Shown here piece after piece: positions 44,280-57,393 of a DNA stretch of 64,000 bases. This DNA comes from Xylaria sp. FL1777 (Eukaryota; Ascomycota; Sordariomycetes; Xylariales; Xylariaceae): contig MU400670.1 in the NCBI GenBank assembly GCA_022578965.1, positions 1-64,000 of the forward strand, written 5' to 3'. The stretch's first letter is position 1. Every line of letters starts with the position of its first letter. The notes under the pieces were generated by a model. It saw nothing but the letters and a program-made list of their open reading frames with translations, ran no database searches and was not told the origin of the DNA. Made by a program: the position numbers and the translations under genes.

Positions 44280-47200
44280 CTAGATTTCTCTGCTTTGGCT
44301 CATAAAATTCTTGGCAAGTTCATCACCACCCTCCTGTGCTGTCTCCATCCAGTGCAGGGCAACACACATGAGTGCTGGGTCGCTCCGAACGTCGCTGTTA
44401 ATGCTGGGGTCCGGATTGAGGGTTGACATCGAGGAACTTAAGCCAGTTCTGGCGCGATCCCCCTGATGCCGCGTGCTGCTTCCGGGACGAGTGCCCGAAG
44501 TTTCCATGGCGGGCTGTTTAAATACGTCACGCGGTTTAGACAGTGGAAGAGTTGTGCGGGCTACCAGCTCGGGATTGGAGAGTTGAAGGAGGCCAAGTTC
44601 ACGTTGCGCCGTCGGATCGTTCTCCTTGGCTGCAATCGTCAACATCCTGGCAGCGTCGTGCAGAGAGCTCTTTGGGAACAACGAATCCGGCATGCTGCTC
44701 ACGTTGTAGTTGTTGTTCGACTTGCGGGAAGCGGCCACTATTCCGTCTGCTACTTCAACCATGGTGGAAACGACTTCCTTCTTGAGGGACATAGCTGCGA
44801 CAACCGTGTCAAAATATGCATCATTTCGATCCAGATCGAGAACAGAAGAAGGTACAAAGGCGCTGATGAACTGTAAATCACGGAACAGAGTCTTAGGGCG
44901 AATCTCCATATCACGAAGAAGAGACTGGAGAACTGTGCGAAGTGACTCCTGGTGCCCTTTATTGATAGGAGCAATCGATCGTGTTTCAACGTCCGAGGCG
45001 CTCCGCAGGGTTAAACCTGATGCTGAAGATCCAGCATTGGTATTAAGACGACGTTCTTTATCATTCTGCTCTTGCTTTCCAGAGCCTCCCTGATCGTCAT
45101 TCGAGGCCACTTGGTTTCGAGGAGTCAAGCGTGAACGACGGCCACCTGAAGATAGAGAAGCACCAATGAGCTGTTCCAGCTCGTATAAAATATTCAGTTT
45201 GGCATAGGGATTAGGATGAATAGAAAACATCCTCAATAGCCTTTGGTAGGCTTTCCTGTAGGGGAAGGAATTGGTGTCCTTTAGGGCTAACGAAGACGCG
45301 TTGGCCGAGGCCTTATCATTAGCTACCGAGCTGTTGTAATTCCGTGTGGATGGGCTATCGCGCCTATGTATGGCCTGGCCAACCTGGGAGTCTCCGGCTT
45401 CACGTAGGTTAATAGAGCTCTTCTTTTTCTCGAGTACTCGCTGTTTCGTATGCCCGGCGCTCGTATCTTGATTCGCCAATTCCCGTTGCGCAACTTCATC
45501 CTCCGCCGATCTCAGTTCTAGGCATTCTTGACCTAAGTCGTTAAACCAGACATCGGTTTCCGAGCCGTAAGCATAGAGGAAGTTCCCTAGGTCAGATAGT
45601 AATAAACTAAGTAGGGTCTGGCGAAGATCCGACAAGAAGCGGTGCTTTTCTTCCGAAAGCCGCTGTTGCTGAATAGTTTCAGTGGATGAAGCCGTTGTAT
45701 CAGGCTGTGTCAGCGATGCGGTTGAAGGTAACGATTGTTGATACGGATGCGTAAACAAACCCGGGAAGCCGGCCCGGCTACCAGTGGGAGACTGCGCCCG
45801 TGAAGTGGCCGAACTGCTGGCTGACATTGTTGAATTGAAAGGGGAAAAGAAGGTCGTGGCGGAGTCGATCGACGGTGACGAGTGACCATAATGATATTCA
45901 CGACTGTCCAGCATATCCAATGCGGCTGTACTCGCTCGAGAGAAACTATGGCGGCCTGAGTCGATAGAAATCTGACTCCTATTATGCATAGACATGTTGC
46001 GCAATACCGAACTAGGACGATTGCCAGACGGTGTCCATCTTCGATTATACTCGCTACTGATGACGCTCATAGCATCATCAGCTCCATAATTGCTCTCGCG
46101 ATCCCGGCCACGACGGGGCGGGCCATCAAAGGTTTTCCGGTCGCGCATGTATAAAGCACTAGACCAAAGAACAGGATTCGCTGTGACGCTATCGCCGACC
46201 AATCTGCCCACACAGTTGTCGATTTCGCAACACAGACGATGGATTCGTTCTTCACCTCCGCATACATTTCTGACATTCGTCTGAAGCAACCATTTCTTCG
46301 TCTTCTCTACTTGATCATCGGTAAGCTTATTAGGCCCTCCTTGGTCCTCCCTAGCGGCGAGGAGACTAAGCATCTGTGACTCTGCCTTGTGAATGAAATT
46401 CAACGTAGGATTGCGCGCTAGCTGGGCGCGACTCTCCTGGAATGAGCCCGGCATACGGGGTACACCCATGATCTTCAAGGCGCTGCAGAGGGTACGGGCG
46501 TGGACGTAAACCTCCGAGTTGCGAACCTCTGTCACGTACCACATCTTGTCTCGAAGAGCCTTGAGACGTGTCATCATCGTGTCGATCAACCCCTCATGCC
46601 TCTCCTGACTCTGCTTCAACCAGATAAGCCAGGCATCATACTCTTCAATTGCTGACGCAGATTGATGCAGTGAATCCCGGGGACCCCGCGAGAAGATGTT
46701 TAGTAAAGATGCAAAACCGTTTTTCCGAAGCGAAGGTGAGACCAGAGCGTTTAGCTGCTGAAGAGTTCTCCAGTACATGTGCGCGGATACAAAGTCCGAT
46801 TGGATCCGTGATTGTGATGATGCAGCCGTTAACATCGCAATCAACACTGGATGATCCCCATGGGTGGTCGTATTTTCTTCACGTTTTCGGTACGGGTTTC
46901 GGCTATTCATGTTCTTCTCCGGCGTGATAATCTTATTTTTGGACCGATATTTTTTCAGCCTCGAGGCTCGATTACTGAACGTTGTGTGTTTATCGCCATC
47001 CCCGAGGCTTCGAGGGATTTCAAAGTCTTCTACAAGCCTCAAGATAGAGTCACGGAGTTGGTGATAGTCTTTGCTAAGTACCGACTTCTCATCCAGTTCG
47101 TCGTCTTCACTAGCGGCAGAGGAAGTTTCCTCATCATCATCCTCATCAGGGTCATAAGTCATCTGCAAAGAGAGCTTCTCTCCATCTGCGGAGACGAATA

Positions 47201-49665
47201 GAACGGCCCATCTTTCGGCGCATGGATGACACGAGCCAGCTACAACGTCGGCACCGAGGACTTGAACCATTTCGCGCATGGCCGCGCGGAGTTTCGGACC
47301 ATCTTCCTCATAACTGTTCGGGGGCCGAGATGGTGTATCTGAAAAAGGAGGGGAATACCGTTGTGGTGTGCCCAAGGCTTGTTCAAGTAAGGGTTCGTAA
47401 GATGTAGTTTCGCTACGCACGGGTGAGACACTCATGCCGAAGACAGACACCGTATCCATATCTCGCCTGGGTGTCGCTACGGAAATGGGTTGGGAAATAG
47501 CTGAAAACCCTGAGATGGATGGCGCGGCAGATCGAGCACTGCTTGAGTGGGCAGACTGGGGACGCCGCTCGGGAAAGAGGACATTGACAAGGGTAAGAAG
47601 GTCAGCAGGACTGACAACGAGGTAGGGATGCACCTCGGCGGTCTCTCTCAAGGAAGTAATGGATCTGGCTGGAAGTAGTCTCGCTGTCTTTTGGCTCCGC
47701 GACGGCTTGAACCGACTTACGAGATTTTCAATGTGTTTCTTGATTTTCAAGGGCGTAGACACTGGTTGTCCTAAGTGATGGGGCACTAACATATCATTAA
47801 CCAAGTCCCGGGCTTTGAGAGCGACATTCTTTAGTATTCTCTGACAACCATATTCGGTGATGTTGTATTCGGCCATCATGCCGAAGTTCTCGGGGTGGAT
47901 GAGAACAGCCGTCAGCCAGTTGGAAAATATCCATTTGTATACAAACCAATGCCTCGTAGAGTCAACCTTGGAAGGGGCGATGTTTTGTAGATGGCGTAAG
48001 ATCTCGTTTCCTAGTTCCAAAACACCTTCAGGGATACCTGTACCATCCTCGTCATCAAGGAGATCAAACAATTCATCCAAGACCTGGTCGTAGAATTCCT
48101 CAATCCTAATAGAATCCTTGGTAGTCCAATCTCCAATATCGTGGAATCTGTTGCCTTGAGGGTCATCAGCCCTATCTAGGAGGAAGGCCCCGTCTTTCAA
48201 AACTTTCATAATAAACCACTCCATACTGGAACGTCCGGACCAATCACGCATAGCGGACCAAACATTGACTATAGCCACGAGGACGTTCTCATACTCAACA
48301 GGTGCAGCCTGAATCAGACGAGAGCAGGCGGTAGCCCATACCTGTGTTCTTCTCTTGTCTTCAGCACTGTCTGGTCCAGCAGAATTGGCGAAGCAAGTGT
48401 AAATGAGTGCAGATAAGGGGTCGTGGCGCTGAAACGATAAAAGCCGTTCAACAGCACTCGCAGAGCTCTTATTCGCAGCGCTGGTACTTCCACGCCCGCT
48501 AGATTGCGAGTTACCAAAGGGGAGAACAGATTCTATAGGATCCAACCCAACATGAAATACAGTGAGAGCCTGGAGCTCGGCGACGCTAAGAGCACACAGC
48601 CGAGAGGCTAAGTAGTCAGGATTCGTCCGTATCTGAGCTAGAAAATGCAGGATCGTTTCTCTAGATGGGCCGTCAAGGTCAGCGAGGAAAGGTGTGACAG
48701 GGCTATTGCTGATGCTCCCAGCGACACTAGGTGGAGTATCCAGGGTCTCAGAAGATGCCATACCGGCCGACTGGAGAGGGTCCATGTCTGGCTCCAAAAG
48801 GGCAAAGCGACGAGTCGCGTCGCAACTGTTACGGACATCCTGAACGGCGTCAAATACTTTGGCAAACATATGGGTATCCCCAGACCGAAAAAGATCGGCT
48901 AAGTTCCGTTGCGTAGTCTCGCCACAACGGGTGAGGCGCGCGGACAGGGCGGTAGAAATGAGACTTCTTTGGAGACGAATGCGCGTGGTGGCGCGCTTGC
49001 GCTCTTGATATTTGGAGAGCCGTACCAAGTGGGCCAATTCTTGAAGGGTGGTCCCATCATCCTCGACTGTAACGTAGTTGTGCGTGTACTGAGATACGTC
49101 CGCCAAGAGCGGCTGCGGAAGAGTGCGAGAGGACCCCTCGTCTTTGAGGGTATCCTTGAGGCTATCGTTAAGAGCATCCTTAAGAGCCGAATGCGGCGTA
49201 CCGGAAGAAGAGACAATTATGCGGTCATTGGCCGAAGCAGCACTCGGTTGAACTGAAGCCTGGGCTACAAGCGGTTTCTTGAGCACACTCGTGCCAGCAT
49301 CCTGTTTCAAATTATTGTCATCAGGAAGTCGGTCATCGCTGTCGTGGTGGTCGCTGTTCGAGACTGGGGGTGGGCCAGTGGGTTCGGGAGGCGGGGCGGA
49401 ATGCACGGGGCTTCGCGATCGGTGCCGGCGCGGCTGTGACGTAACGACGAGCGTATCGTGAGAGGGGGTTGGAGGGCGGGAGGGGTTCGTTGCGGTCGGC
49501 GACACAGCTGCAGGGCAGCGCATTAATACATCAGTAACCACGACCAGAAGATCAGAAGATGAGGGGACGACGAGACGAGGAGTCGAGACGAGCACCCTCA
49601 TGTGGCGCGGGTCACTCACGAGGGGCTGGATGAACGCAGACCGGGGACGAGAGTGAACGCTGCAT
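44280..49665 (-). CDS. Large RasGAP-like fungal protein with Sel1-like C-terminus
   Basis: Exon 1 (49665-49620) and exon 2 (49507-44280) are joined by a 112-bp intron (GTGAGT...CTGCAG), giving 1757 residues. The junction reads MQRSLSSPVCVHPA-P-VSPTATNP; running without the intron would need a GTG start. The N-terminal 150 residues are Pro/Ser-rich. About residues 365-620 resemble a RasGAP helical domain (KWIFSNWLTAVLIHPENFG followed by GCQRILKNVALKARDLV). A long helical and Ser-rich middle follows. Residues about 1640-1755 look like two Sel1-type repeats (AARMLTIAAKENDPTAQRELG; LHWMETAQEGGDELAKNF). No catalytic arginine finger could be assigned with confidence. Regulation of a small GTPase is inferred; the product may be an inactive or scaffold relative. 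It appears single-copy and conserved, as judged by its intact 5.2-kb exon. Confidence 0.72.
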
Positions 49666-52600
49666 GGAGATCATGGTGAGTCCATAAGAATAGATGGCCA
49701 GCAGCAAGTCAGCGTCTATAGTCGCGGAACCCGCAGGAGAGCTACCAGGCGCGAGCCAGTTTTGCAAAGGAGCGTTGCGACCGCTCAGGGTCTACCGGCG
49801 ATGCTCGGTTCAGATGTGCGGGCGGGTCGCCAGAGAGTTTCCTGCCCCGGCCGTTGCAGGAAGAAGCAGAAAGACTTAGTCTCAATCGAAATCGGGTCGA
49901 GATAAGTCGCTGAGACAGTCGAGGCTTGCGCGCGGTGGAGATCGCTAGATAGGATAGCTTCAACAGCTACCCCGGCAGGCCTGGATGGCTGGCGGAGGTT
50001 GGGTGGATAATAGCAGATGGTGTAAGTAGAGGGAGGGGGGGTTGTTGTTAAGAATGGAGGGAGGCCGGTCAGGCGGGAGGGCGATTTTAGCTCATTTCCG
50101 CGACGACAGCGACGTCGGGACTCGGGCAGAAATGCGTGTAAGTAAGGTATCGATTTGGGTGTGGGTGGCAGGCAGGCCGGTAGGCAGGTAGGCAGGCAGG
50201 TAGACAGGCAGGCAGGTACAGGAGCAGTGGTCAATGGTGAGCAGTCCCGTCACCTTCACCTTCACTGTTGTCGCTGTCTATCTACACCAAGTTCTACAGG
50301 CTATCCCTCCCTGCTTCAACGCCTGGACAGGGCTAAAAAGGATGGGGGAGTATGAGAAGAAGGCAAAGTAGAAGGGTCAAGACAGAAATGAAAGCGGGAC
50401 AAATTATCTACTCAGAAAAGAAGAAACAGAAACAAAAACAGAGATCAGTAATCAGTACTTAGGTATCATGTAGGTACTAGAGATGTGTTCTGTATATCTG
50501 TGCAGCGGTGTCTGTCATGTAGTGTGGGCGACGACTTATTAGTCCGAGGTATTCTCAGGTAGGCAGCGGAGTGCAGAGAGTGCGTGAATACCTAGATATT
50601 CATGGGGCAGTCAAACAGACAGGTAGATGGATCTATGTACATATGTATGCTGTAGGTAGGGGGGTATGTACAGGTATTGTGTGGATGTAATGTCGTGTAG
50701 GTATCGTGTTGAGGCAGACATGAGTGGATGGATCGATGGCTAGATGGGTGAAGGAATGAATGAATGAAATGTACCTGGGCTGATGCGATGTGATGCGGTA
50801 CGCTATAGGTAGAGGAAACCCCCCTGTCGTGGCCAGCAGATGCACTGCTACCAATCCACGACAAGCACACCGCATTGGACGGGGATGTGTGTCAAATGCA
50901 GGCGTCAATGTGGGCTGCCATGTACATTAGGTACACAAAGGATGGCATATATACTTAGTACGTACAGCATGTTGGGCCGTCGTTGTTGTCCGCTGTCGTT
51001 CGTGCGCTGGTTTTTTTTTTCTCCTTGAGGCATGGGACCAGGTACCTAGTATGCTAGGTAGGTGACCAAGTGTAAGTGACTTCTAGTGCTCTCACTGTCT
51101 GTCTGTTTTTAATGTATTCTGGACTCTCTACCTATATAGCAGGTGGTCTACTAAGGCTAACTACAGCACTGTACAAGAGGTTGGAGGGCATATGTTTGCT
51201 TGTGACTGGACACGAACCACCTGGGCACTTGGTACCGATCCACCGGAGCCCACTATAGCATGTCTCTTTTTTGACACTTGCATTGTTGTGTTCTTACCTG
51301 TTCCATTTCCCTGCTTTTGCTGAGTCCTTTCTTACCTAGCTTGGTTCCCGAGTTACATGTATTTCCTACCTTGGATGGAGGTAGCCGGTTCTCTACTACG
51401 ACCCCATGTAGGAATACCTAGGTAGGTGGAAGGATGGGAAAAGTAGTTCAAGCTACCTAGGCTAGTGGAAGCAAGACTAGAAGCAGTACCTTAGGTACGT
51501 AGCTATAATTAATGGAGGAAGAGTGGCCGCCACGCACGAGGTCAGACTGCCAAAGGCGGCAAGTGCCACGAAATGCCGTGCTCCGTGCTTCTTTCCCATG
51601 TCTTAGCAGGTCTAAGGCAGGGTCCACGGGTATCGATCCCGTCTCTCGGGACTGATCGATAGCGGTAATAATAGCCACCCTCTACCTCCGCGATACCTTC
51701 TGGGTACCGCTTGATGGGTACCTTATACTGCACAACTCTACCTACCTACCTAATGTATAACAGCTCGTGGATTAGTTTTGTCCACGTAGACATCTGCCAA
51801 CGGGACGGTCGAGACTAATAGCAATAATAAAAAAAGTGGTAATAATAGCAATCGTACCCATCCTCTCCTCTGTTTCTCAAAATGAGGCCTACTTATCCTA
51901 TCTTACAACTTCTCCAAGTTCCATCTGCTTACATTGGCATCTATTTGGGTGCCTGATGATGGCGGAAGGGAGAAGAATATGTGCGTGCGTGTATCTTCGT
52001 GCATGCGTGAATGAAAAAGTACGTGACAAGACATGAGTTGGTGAATGGCCACAGATGGTGAGAAGTAAGTAAGTTCTTAGGGTTATCCCACCGCTCTTCT
52101 GCTTCGCCTGTCGTCATCACCATCAGTAGCAGCAGCAGCCTTACAACACGGTAACACGGCTCGGGAGAAGATGACTCCTCTTTGCCTTTCTTCTCGCCCT
52201 TACTTGTTTGTTCACCACCTCATAAAACGCCACCGCCAAATGTTTCTGACGAGGCAGATGACGGATGGCGGATGGCAAACGAGATGAGAGTGAAAAGGCG
52301 GACAGCTGCTTGCTGAGTTGGCCTTGCATCGTGCATGTCACCTATTCCCTACTTACTATCTACCTTCCCGTGCGCCTGTCTGCCCGCCTGTCTGTTCGTC
52401 TATCTGTCCTCTTGTTCGTCTCATGTTCCGCCATTTCATGAGCCTAGCTATCACATATACTATACGCCTACTATGTATGGCTGGCTGGTCCAAGGCGGCT
52501 GAATGCTGGATGGGCGGGTTGATGGATGGCATAATCCTAACAAGCCGTAACACATGCTAACTATGTAGTCAGCGACAATCAATAATGCCCATGTTATTAT

Positions 52601-54927
52601 TACTTATTGCAAATCCATTCCGGCTCTATCAGAAGTCCTGTTCTCTTTTTGCGCTTTGTGCTGGCATACGAGCCCAAAGCAGACGACGTCGTCGCGAGAG
52701 GAGCCGGACACTTCGCCAGCCATCTGATCCCACCCAATCCACGGCGTCCACGCACCAGGCCGTCTTGAGCCTGCTCCTCTTTTTTTATCTTTTTTTCTGC
52801 CAACGCATCGAAATGGCCACCTGCACGCCCTTCAGAGCCTATAAACGAAGCCTCCACAAATTCAACCCCCGTCCATGTCCACCTCGGCCCTTCAAGTGCA
52901 TCGGCGTCGTCGATCGCGGTTGGCTACGTTCAGGCGCCCCGTCGCGCTTTTCCTGTACCTTTTCCCGTCGTCCCCAACCATTGGTGGTGCGGACTGCTCA
53001 CTCGTGGCTCATGGCTCATGGCTTACACGCCGACAGGGTAACGAGAAGTCGGACGAACAGCATGGCGTAGTAGAGGGTAAGGGTAGCGTGAAGGTCGACC
53101 GAAAACTGAAACCTCTATACCCCGGCGTTGAGGCCGGCCAATACGCGCCCATCCGCTGCCCACGCCAGCCCACCCTCCGTGTCCCGAAACCACTGTGCTG
53201 TCATTGCATCCTTTTCCGGATCATCCTTTTCAGCCTTGGGCCACTTCTCATAGCTGCACGTCACTTTCGCCCCAGCAGCATGCCCCAAGCATCATCTTAG
53301 CAGGCAGTGGAGTTTCCGTTTCGTCGGTTCTTCTGGGCCATGCACCAGTGATCAAGTGGGACGTGTTAATCTCATAAACGCTATCATGAAATAACCCCTT
53401 CGGGGCATTCCAGGCTACCATGCCTCGATCGAAGAACATTCCTATCGCAGCAGCTAAAAGCAGCAGGTAAAAATAATTACGAATCTTTGTCAGCATAGCA
53501 TAGTTGTAAACCAAGGGCCAAAAACTTATGAATCCTGTATGTAATGGTGTTTCTTGTAGAATAGTTCTGCCACTCTGCTGGATATTTTCTACACAACTCG
53601 CTTCACATCTAGCACCACATATACGATTGTACCTCATTTGTCTAAATCTACCGCTTCCTTTTGTACTTCTCTTGATGCTACAGTTCGTTGAACTGATTGG
53701 CATTAAGCTCTAGGTGATGAAATAAGCCGTTTTCAAGGTGAGAAGACCACAAACTAATCCACAACCGCAGCAGCCCAGGTCATGATGCTCCCGATATGCC
53801 ACACACATGGCGAGCTAACCTCTAATGGTATTCAAGGTGTAGGTGTGCATGGCCAGATCTGCACTAGCAAGCATACACCCGACATCCAGATATCTATCTA
53901 GGTAGCCATAGTTCGCGCGACATTGCCTATCATCTATCCACAGCGTTTCCATGTGAATCATCGCCGCTTGTTCCCCGTGATACAGAAAACACACTACACA
54001 CATGCATGCGTCTGTCCACTTTTCTTGTATTTGTTATGTCATGCCGCTAACCGCTGCCAGAAAGGAAGGGTAAAAAAAAAGACACAGGCCATGTAATCAC
54101 CAGTATATCTCCTGGTATGACGCTCCAAGCGGAGCGCAGAACCTAACCCACGACTTATCATATCCTACTTTATATTACCCTACTCTGTCTAATAACAGCT
54201 TGAACGATTTCAACAATGCTATTGATGGCACAAATTCTTGAAGAGGAATGAACTTACCCGCATATCAACGACACAGCGATAACCCATGGTTGACTGACAC
54301 GTTGAGCCTTGTCATTGTACCCTCCCAACTTGCTAATACACTCCCCCTATCATAGCTATGGGATCATATAGCGAGAAGATGGATCGCATGACAGGTCAGG
54401 TATTCCGAAGCCCGCTGGGCTTCAAGTCAAGACCTTGCCTAGCATGTTCGTATCTGATCCCTCGGTCTAGGTTCCTAAAAATATGTATGTACTTACATAT
54501 GTAGGTATATCCATGTACGAGGTTGGTAGGGGCCAGGCAGCTACGCACGTACCTTGATGTATCTTACCTAGCCCAGCTGGATCAAGACACCGAGACGAGA
54601 CTTCGCTTGCGCAGGTACACCGCACAGGTACAGCACGGGCACAGCCCACCGAACCGAGCTCGTCATAGCATATGAGTGGTACGCTATTCAACTTCACTGC
54701 ATGTATACATAAATAAATAAATGCGAACACTCACTGCTCGTCACGTATCTCCGGTGCTAGTACTCATGATGCTAGTATTAAGGTAGACCAACCACATATA
54801 TGCGAGGAATACAGCGGTTTCAACAGACAATGAATGGGCTAGGTAGTTGGAGCTATCCTAACAAGGCAATTTTATTTCTACTCTTTACATTCGTATCTAC
54901 CTAGGTAGGTGGTAGAGAGCTAGGTAA
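49666..54927. other. 5.3-kb stretch without a supportable protein gene
   Basis: The gap lies upstream of the RasGAP-like gene and beyond the 3' end of the glutamyl-tRNA synthetase gene. Composition is normal, not RIP-like. It contains GGCA/GGTA microsatellites, many GTAGGTA/CTACCTA words, TACCTAGGTA at 51415-51424 and 54898-54907, and a hairpin with a tRNA T-arm look at 51630-51646. Open frames at 52585-53070 (+) and 53248-53703 (-) carry no recognised motif. The gap may hold a long leader, a non-coding RNA gene or a lineage-specific gene that I cannot see. Confidence 0.5.
50167..50218. repeat. (GGCA/GGTA)n microsatellite
   Basis: An irregular tetranucleotide run of GGCA, GGTA and GACA units, about 52 bp, lies 500 bp upstream of the RasGAP-like gene. 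Confidence 0.8.
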
Positions 54928-56877
54928 CTATTTATTCTTTCCGGTGGGGATATAGAACAAGACAATCTTTCTCTCGTCTCCGTCACCGTACGCCTTGTCG
55001 ACCCTATAGTACCCCCGTCGTTCAAGCTGGATGATATCGTCCTTCTTTAGGTTCACGACTCCCTCGTCACAGAAGGCCTCCTCCTTTGTCGCCGTTGTGG
55101 GATTCAGGAATTTCTCCAGGTCATCGTCCGCCTCTAGCTTGTCCTTCGTGATCAGGTAGTCAAACTCCCAGAGCTCGGCGTCGATTAGCTTCTGCCCTTG
55201 CGCCGAGAGCCAAGTCACTTTCTTGTCAGTAGCGCGCACGTCGCCCTGCAGGTTTAGCTCGCTCGTTAGACTCGTGATCGGATCGGCCCCGACCACGTCC
55301 CGTACGAAGGCATTACCCCACTGCATGAGAGTGATTTCCTCTCCGTCATTGAAGGTCTTGGCATCGGCTTGGTCAAGTAGTAGCTCCTGGCTAAAGGCCA
55401 CCTTTTTTGTTCCTACGGCTGGATTCTTAGGATGGAGCGGCTTGTCTTCGGTCCGGGGTTCCGCGGGGACACCCTCTCCCTTGACTGTGACCTTAACAAT
55501 ATCCTTCTTCGTTATGGCGGTGTGTCGAGGCGCAACAGGATCGATCTCTTTCTTGTTGGCGGCCCAGAAACTAGTCCAGTCCATGGTCACTACGTTTCGC
55601 GATGGGCCCTGCTTGAGGATGAAGTCACGCAGCGCGGGAATGGTCATGCCACGTCTTCTAACGCCACGAATGGTAGGCATCCTAGGATCATCCCAGCCCC
55701 AGACCTTGCCGTTGTCTACTAGCTTGGCGAGCTTTCGTTTGGACAGGAATGTTCGAATAAAGTTCATGCGAGAGAAGTCCCACATGTACACTTGGCGAAG
55801 CTTAAGCGTGTCCAAGAACCATTGGAACTGGGGATTACGATCTGTGTACTCGGTTGATCTGAGAGCATGGGTCACGCCCTCGAGGCTGTCGACGACTGGG
55901 CAAGCCAAGTCGTAGGTAGGGTAGATCTTCCACTTCGTGCCAGTGCGGTGGTGGGGATCGTTAGGGTTGCATCGGTAAATGACGGGGTCTCGCATAGCTT
56001 TGTTTGGGTTGTCGACACTAATCTTGGCCCTGATGCAGTTCTTTAGGCCCTCCTCGGTGCCATTCTTCATCTGCTCAAATATGGCCAAATTCTCATCCAC
56101 GGTTCTGTTCCTCCTCTTGGACTCGACCCCCTTTCCTCTCTCGTCACGCATAGTCTCGACATCTGTATCGTCGGCATATGCATGGCCGCCTTTAATCAAT
56201 ATTAAACATGTGTCGTAGAGGTGGTCAAAGTAGTCGGAGGTGTAGGTGACAACATCTGGCTTGACGCCCATCAAGGCAAGGTCCTCAACGATAGCATCCT
56301 GAAACTCCTCCTTTTCCTTGCTCGGGTTTGTATCGTCTAGTCGTAGGCGTAGCGTGCCGTCGTATGCTTGGTGGGCAAAGTAGTCGCTTAGCAAGGCTGC
56401 CTTTGCGTGCCCTATGTGAAGGTAGCCGCTGGTACCCGTTAGCAGCCCGACTTCCAACCTAGCCAATTATCATCGCGATGTTACTCACGATGGCTCGGGC
56501 AGGAATCGGGTGACGACCCCCTTGTCAGTATCCTGCAGCGCCAAGTTGTAGCTGGCTCCGGCACGGCTGGCAGCCTGCACCTTGGCTTTGCGAGCAGAAT
56601 CGGCGGCCTTGACCTCGTTCTGGATCTCAGGGTGAACTTGCTCGACGAAGATAAACCACCGATGAAGGTTGGCATACGATCCCTTGCGGACAAATGACAC
56701 AGCTACTCTGTTGCTCTTGATAGCAACCCAGATCTTTGCGTCGAACTCACTCAATGTGTAGCCGGAAAGGTAAGTTCGCAGAGTCAAGTGCTTCTCGAGT
56801 CGAATGAGATGAGGCTCGATGGCCTTGAAATCGCCGCCGAGCGACTCGGAGATGGCCACGAGCTCATCGACCTTCAT
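54928..56877 (-). CDS. GUS1: Cytosolic glutamyl-tRNA synthetase
   Basis: Two exons, 56877-56489 and 56428-54928, are separated by a 60-bp intron (GTGAGT...TACCAG, branch GCTAAC), giving 629 residues. The junction rebuilds [21 protein letters not shown], whose HIGH motif is H134-IGH137. The second class I signature is LSKRKL (S359-K360-R361), a KMSKS equivalent. Residues 1-110 form the GST-like N-terminal domain used by eukaryotic GluRS to bind cofactors. NPQFQWFLDTL, KVWGWDDPRMPTIRG and the beta-barrel anticodon-binding domain (about 390-629) follow as expected for the eukaryotic/archaeal-type enzyme. It charges tRNA-Glu for cytosolic translation. The slightly short length is within the fungal range. 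Confidence 0.95.
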
Positions 56878-57393
56878 TTTTTGATCTGAGTTGAAAACGC
56901 GATAACAGAACAGATAAATTCGAAATAGAAGTATAAAGTACAAGATACGATGACGAGGGTACAAGCCCGTAAGTTTGACCTGACGTGAGTTGCGCCCCGA
57001 CTTCGTCCTGTGAGTGACTCAACAGCAAGAGTCAACAGCCAGTCGGCCAGTTATTTGTGGCGGGGTCAAAAAAAGCACTGAGATGAATGGCGGGGTGTTG
57101 TCTGTGACGAAGCTTGCAAGAGTGAAGAGTGGGGAGGGGGTGGGGTTGTAGAGCTGGCTGGCTGATAAGATAGAGGCAGAAAGTGTGGATAAGTGGATAA
57201 GACAACAACAGTTATTATTGCCTGGAATTTCAGGTGTCAAGAGGCAGGTAGGTGCTTTTCAAAAGTTCAATTCAGATGCTCCACCAAGCCCGCATCAACC
57301 CATGGTCAATCCAACCAATTCACCCAGGCTCTGGGCTCCTGACCGACCTCAGAGCTTCAAGAGCGCAACAACAATACACATACAGCAACCGTC
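56878..57393. other. Divergent promoter region (GluRS / uL1m)
   Basis: A 516-bp head-to-head intergenic region between two translation genes, cytosolic and mitochondrial. No coding sequence is supported. Confidence 0.5.

Noticed and set aside
51606..51660. Possible tRNA gene: ACGGG-TATCGAT-CCCGT hairpin resembling a T-arm, preceded by an AGGTCTAAGG segment like a Leu D-arm
   Set aside because: The loop is out of register with the TTCRANN consensus, no acceptor stem pairs with the downstream CTCTCGG, and no anticodon arm with U33 could be folded.
52585..53070. 161-codon plus-strand frame with hydrophobic and Arg-rich parts
   Set aside because: Composition follows pyrimidine-rich DNA; no motif or family pattern.
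53248..53703. 151-codon minus-strand frame with one hydrophobic segment
   Set aside because: No recognised domain, no clear splice partner, and it lies in a gene-free repeat-rich stretch. It could be reconsidered if transcripts are found.
55223..55915. 230-codon plus-strand frame opposite the glutamyl-tRNA synthetase
   Set aside because: It lies wholly within the conserved synthetase domain on the other strand and shows no motif.
56429..56488. Separate start codon for the glutamyl-tRNA synthetase (MARLEVGLL...)
   Set aside because: These codons are intron sequence. Removing 60 bp rebuilds [11 protein letters not shown] and connects the N-terminal domain. A 30-bp alternative intron is too short.
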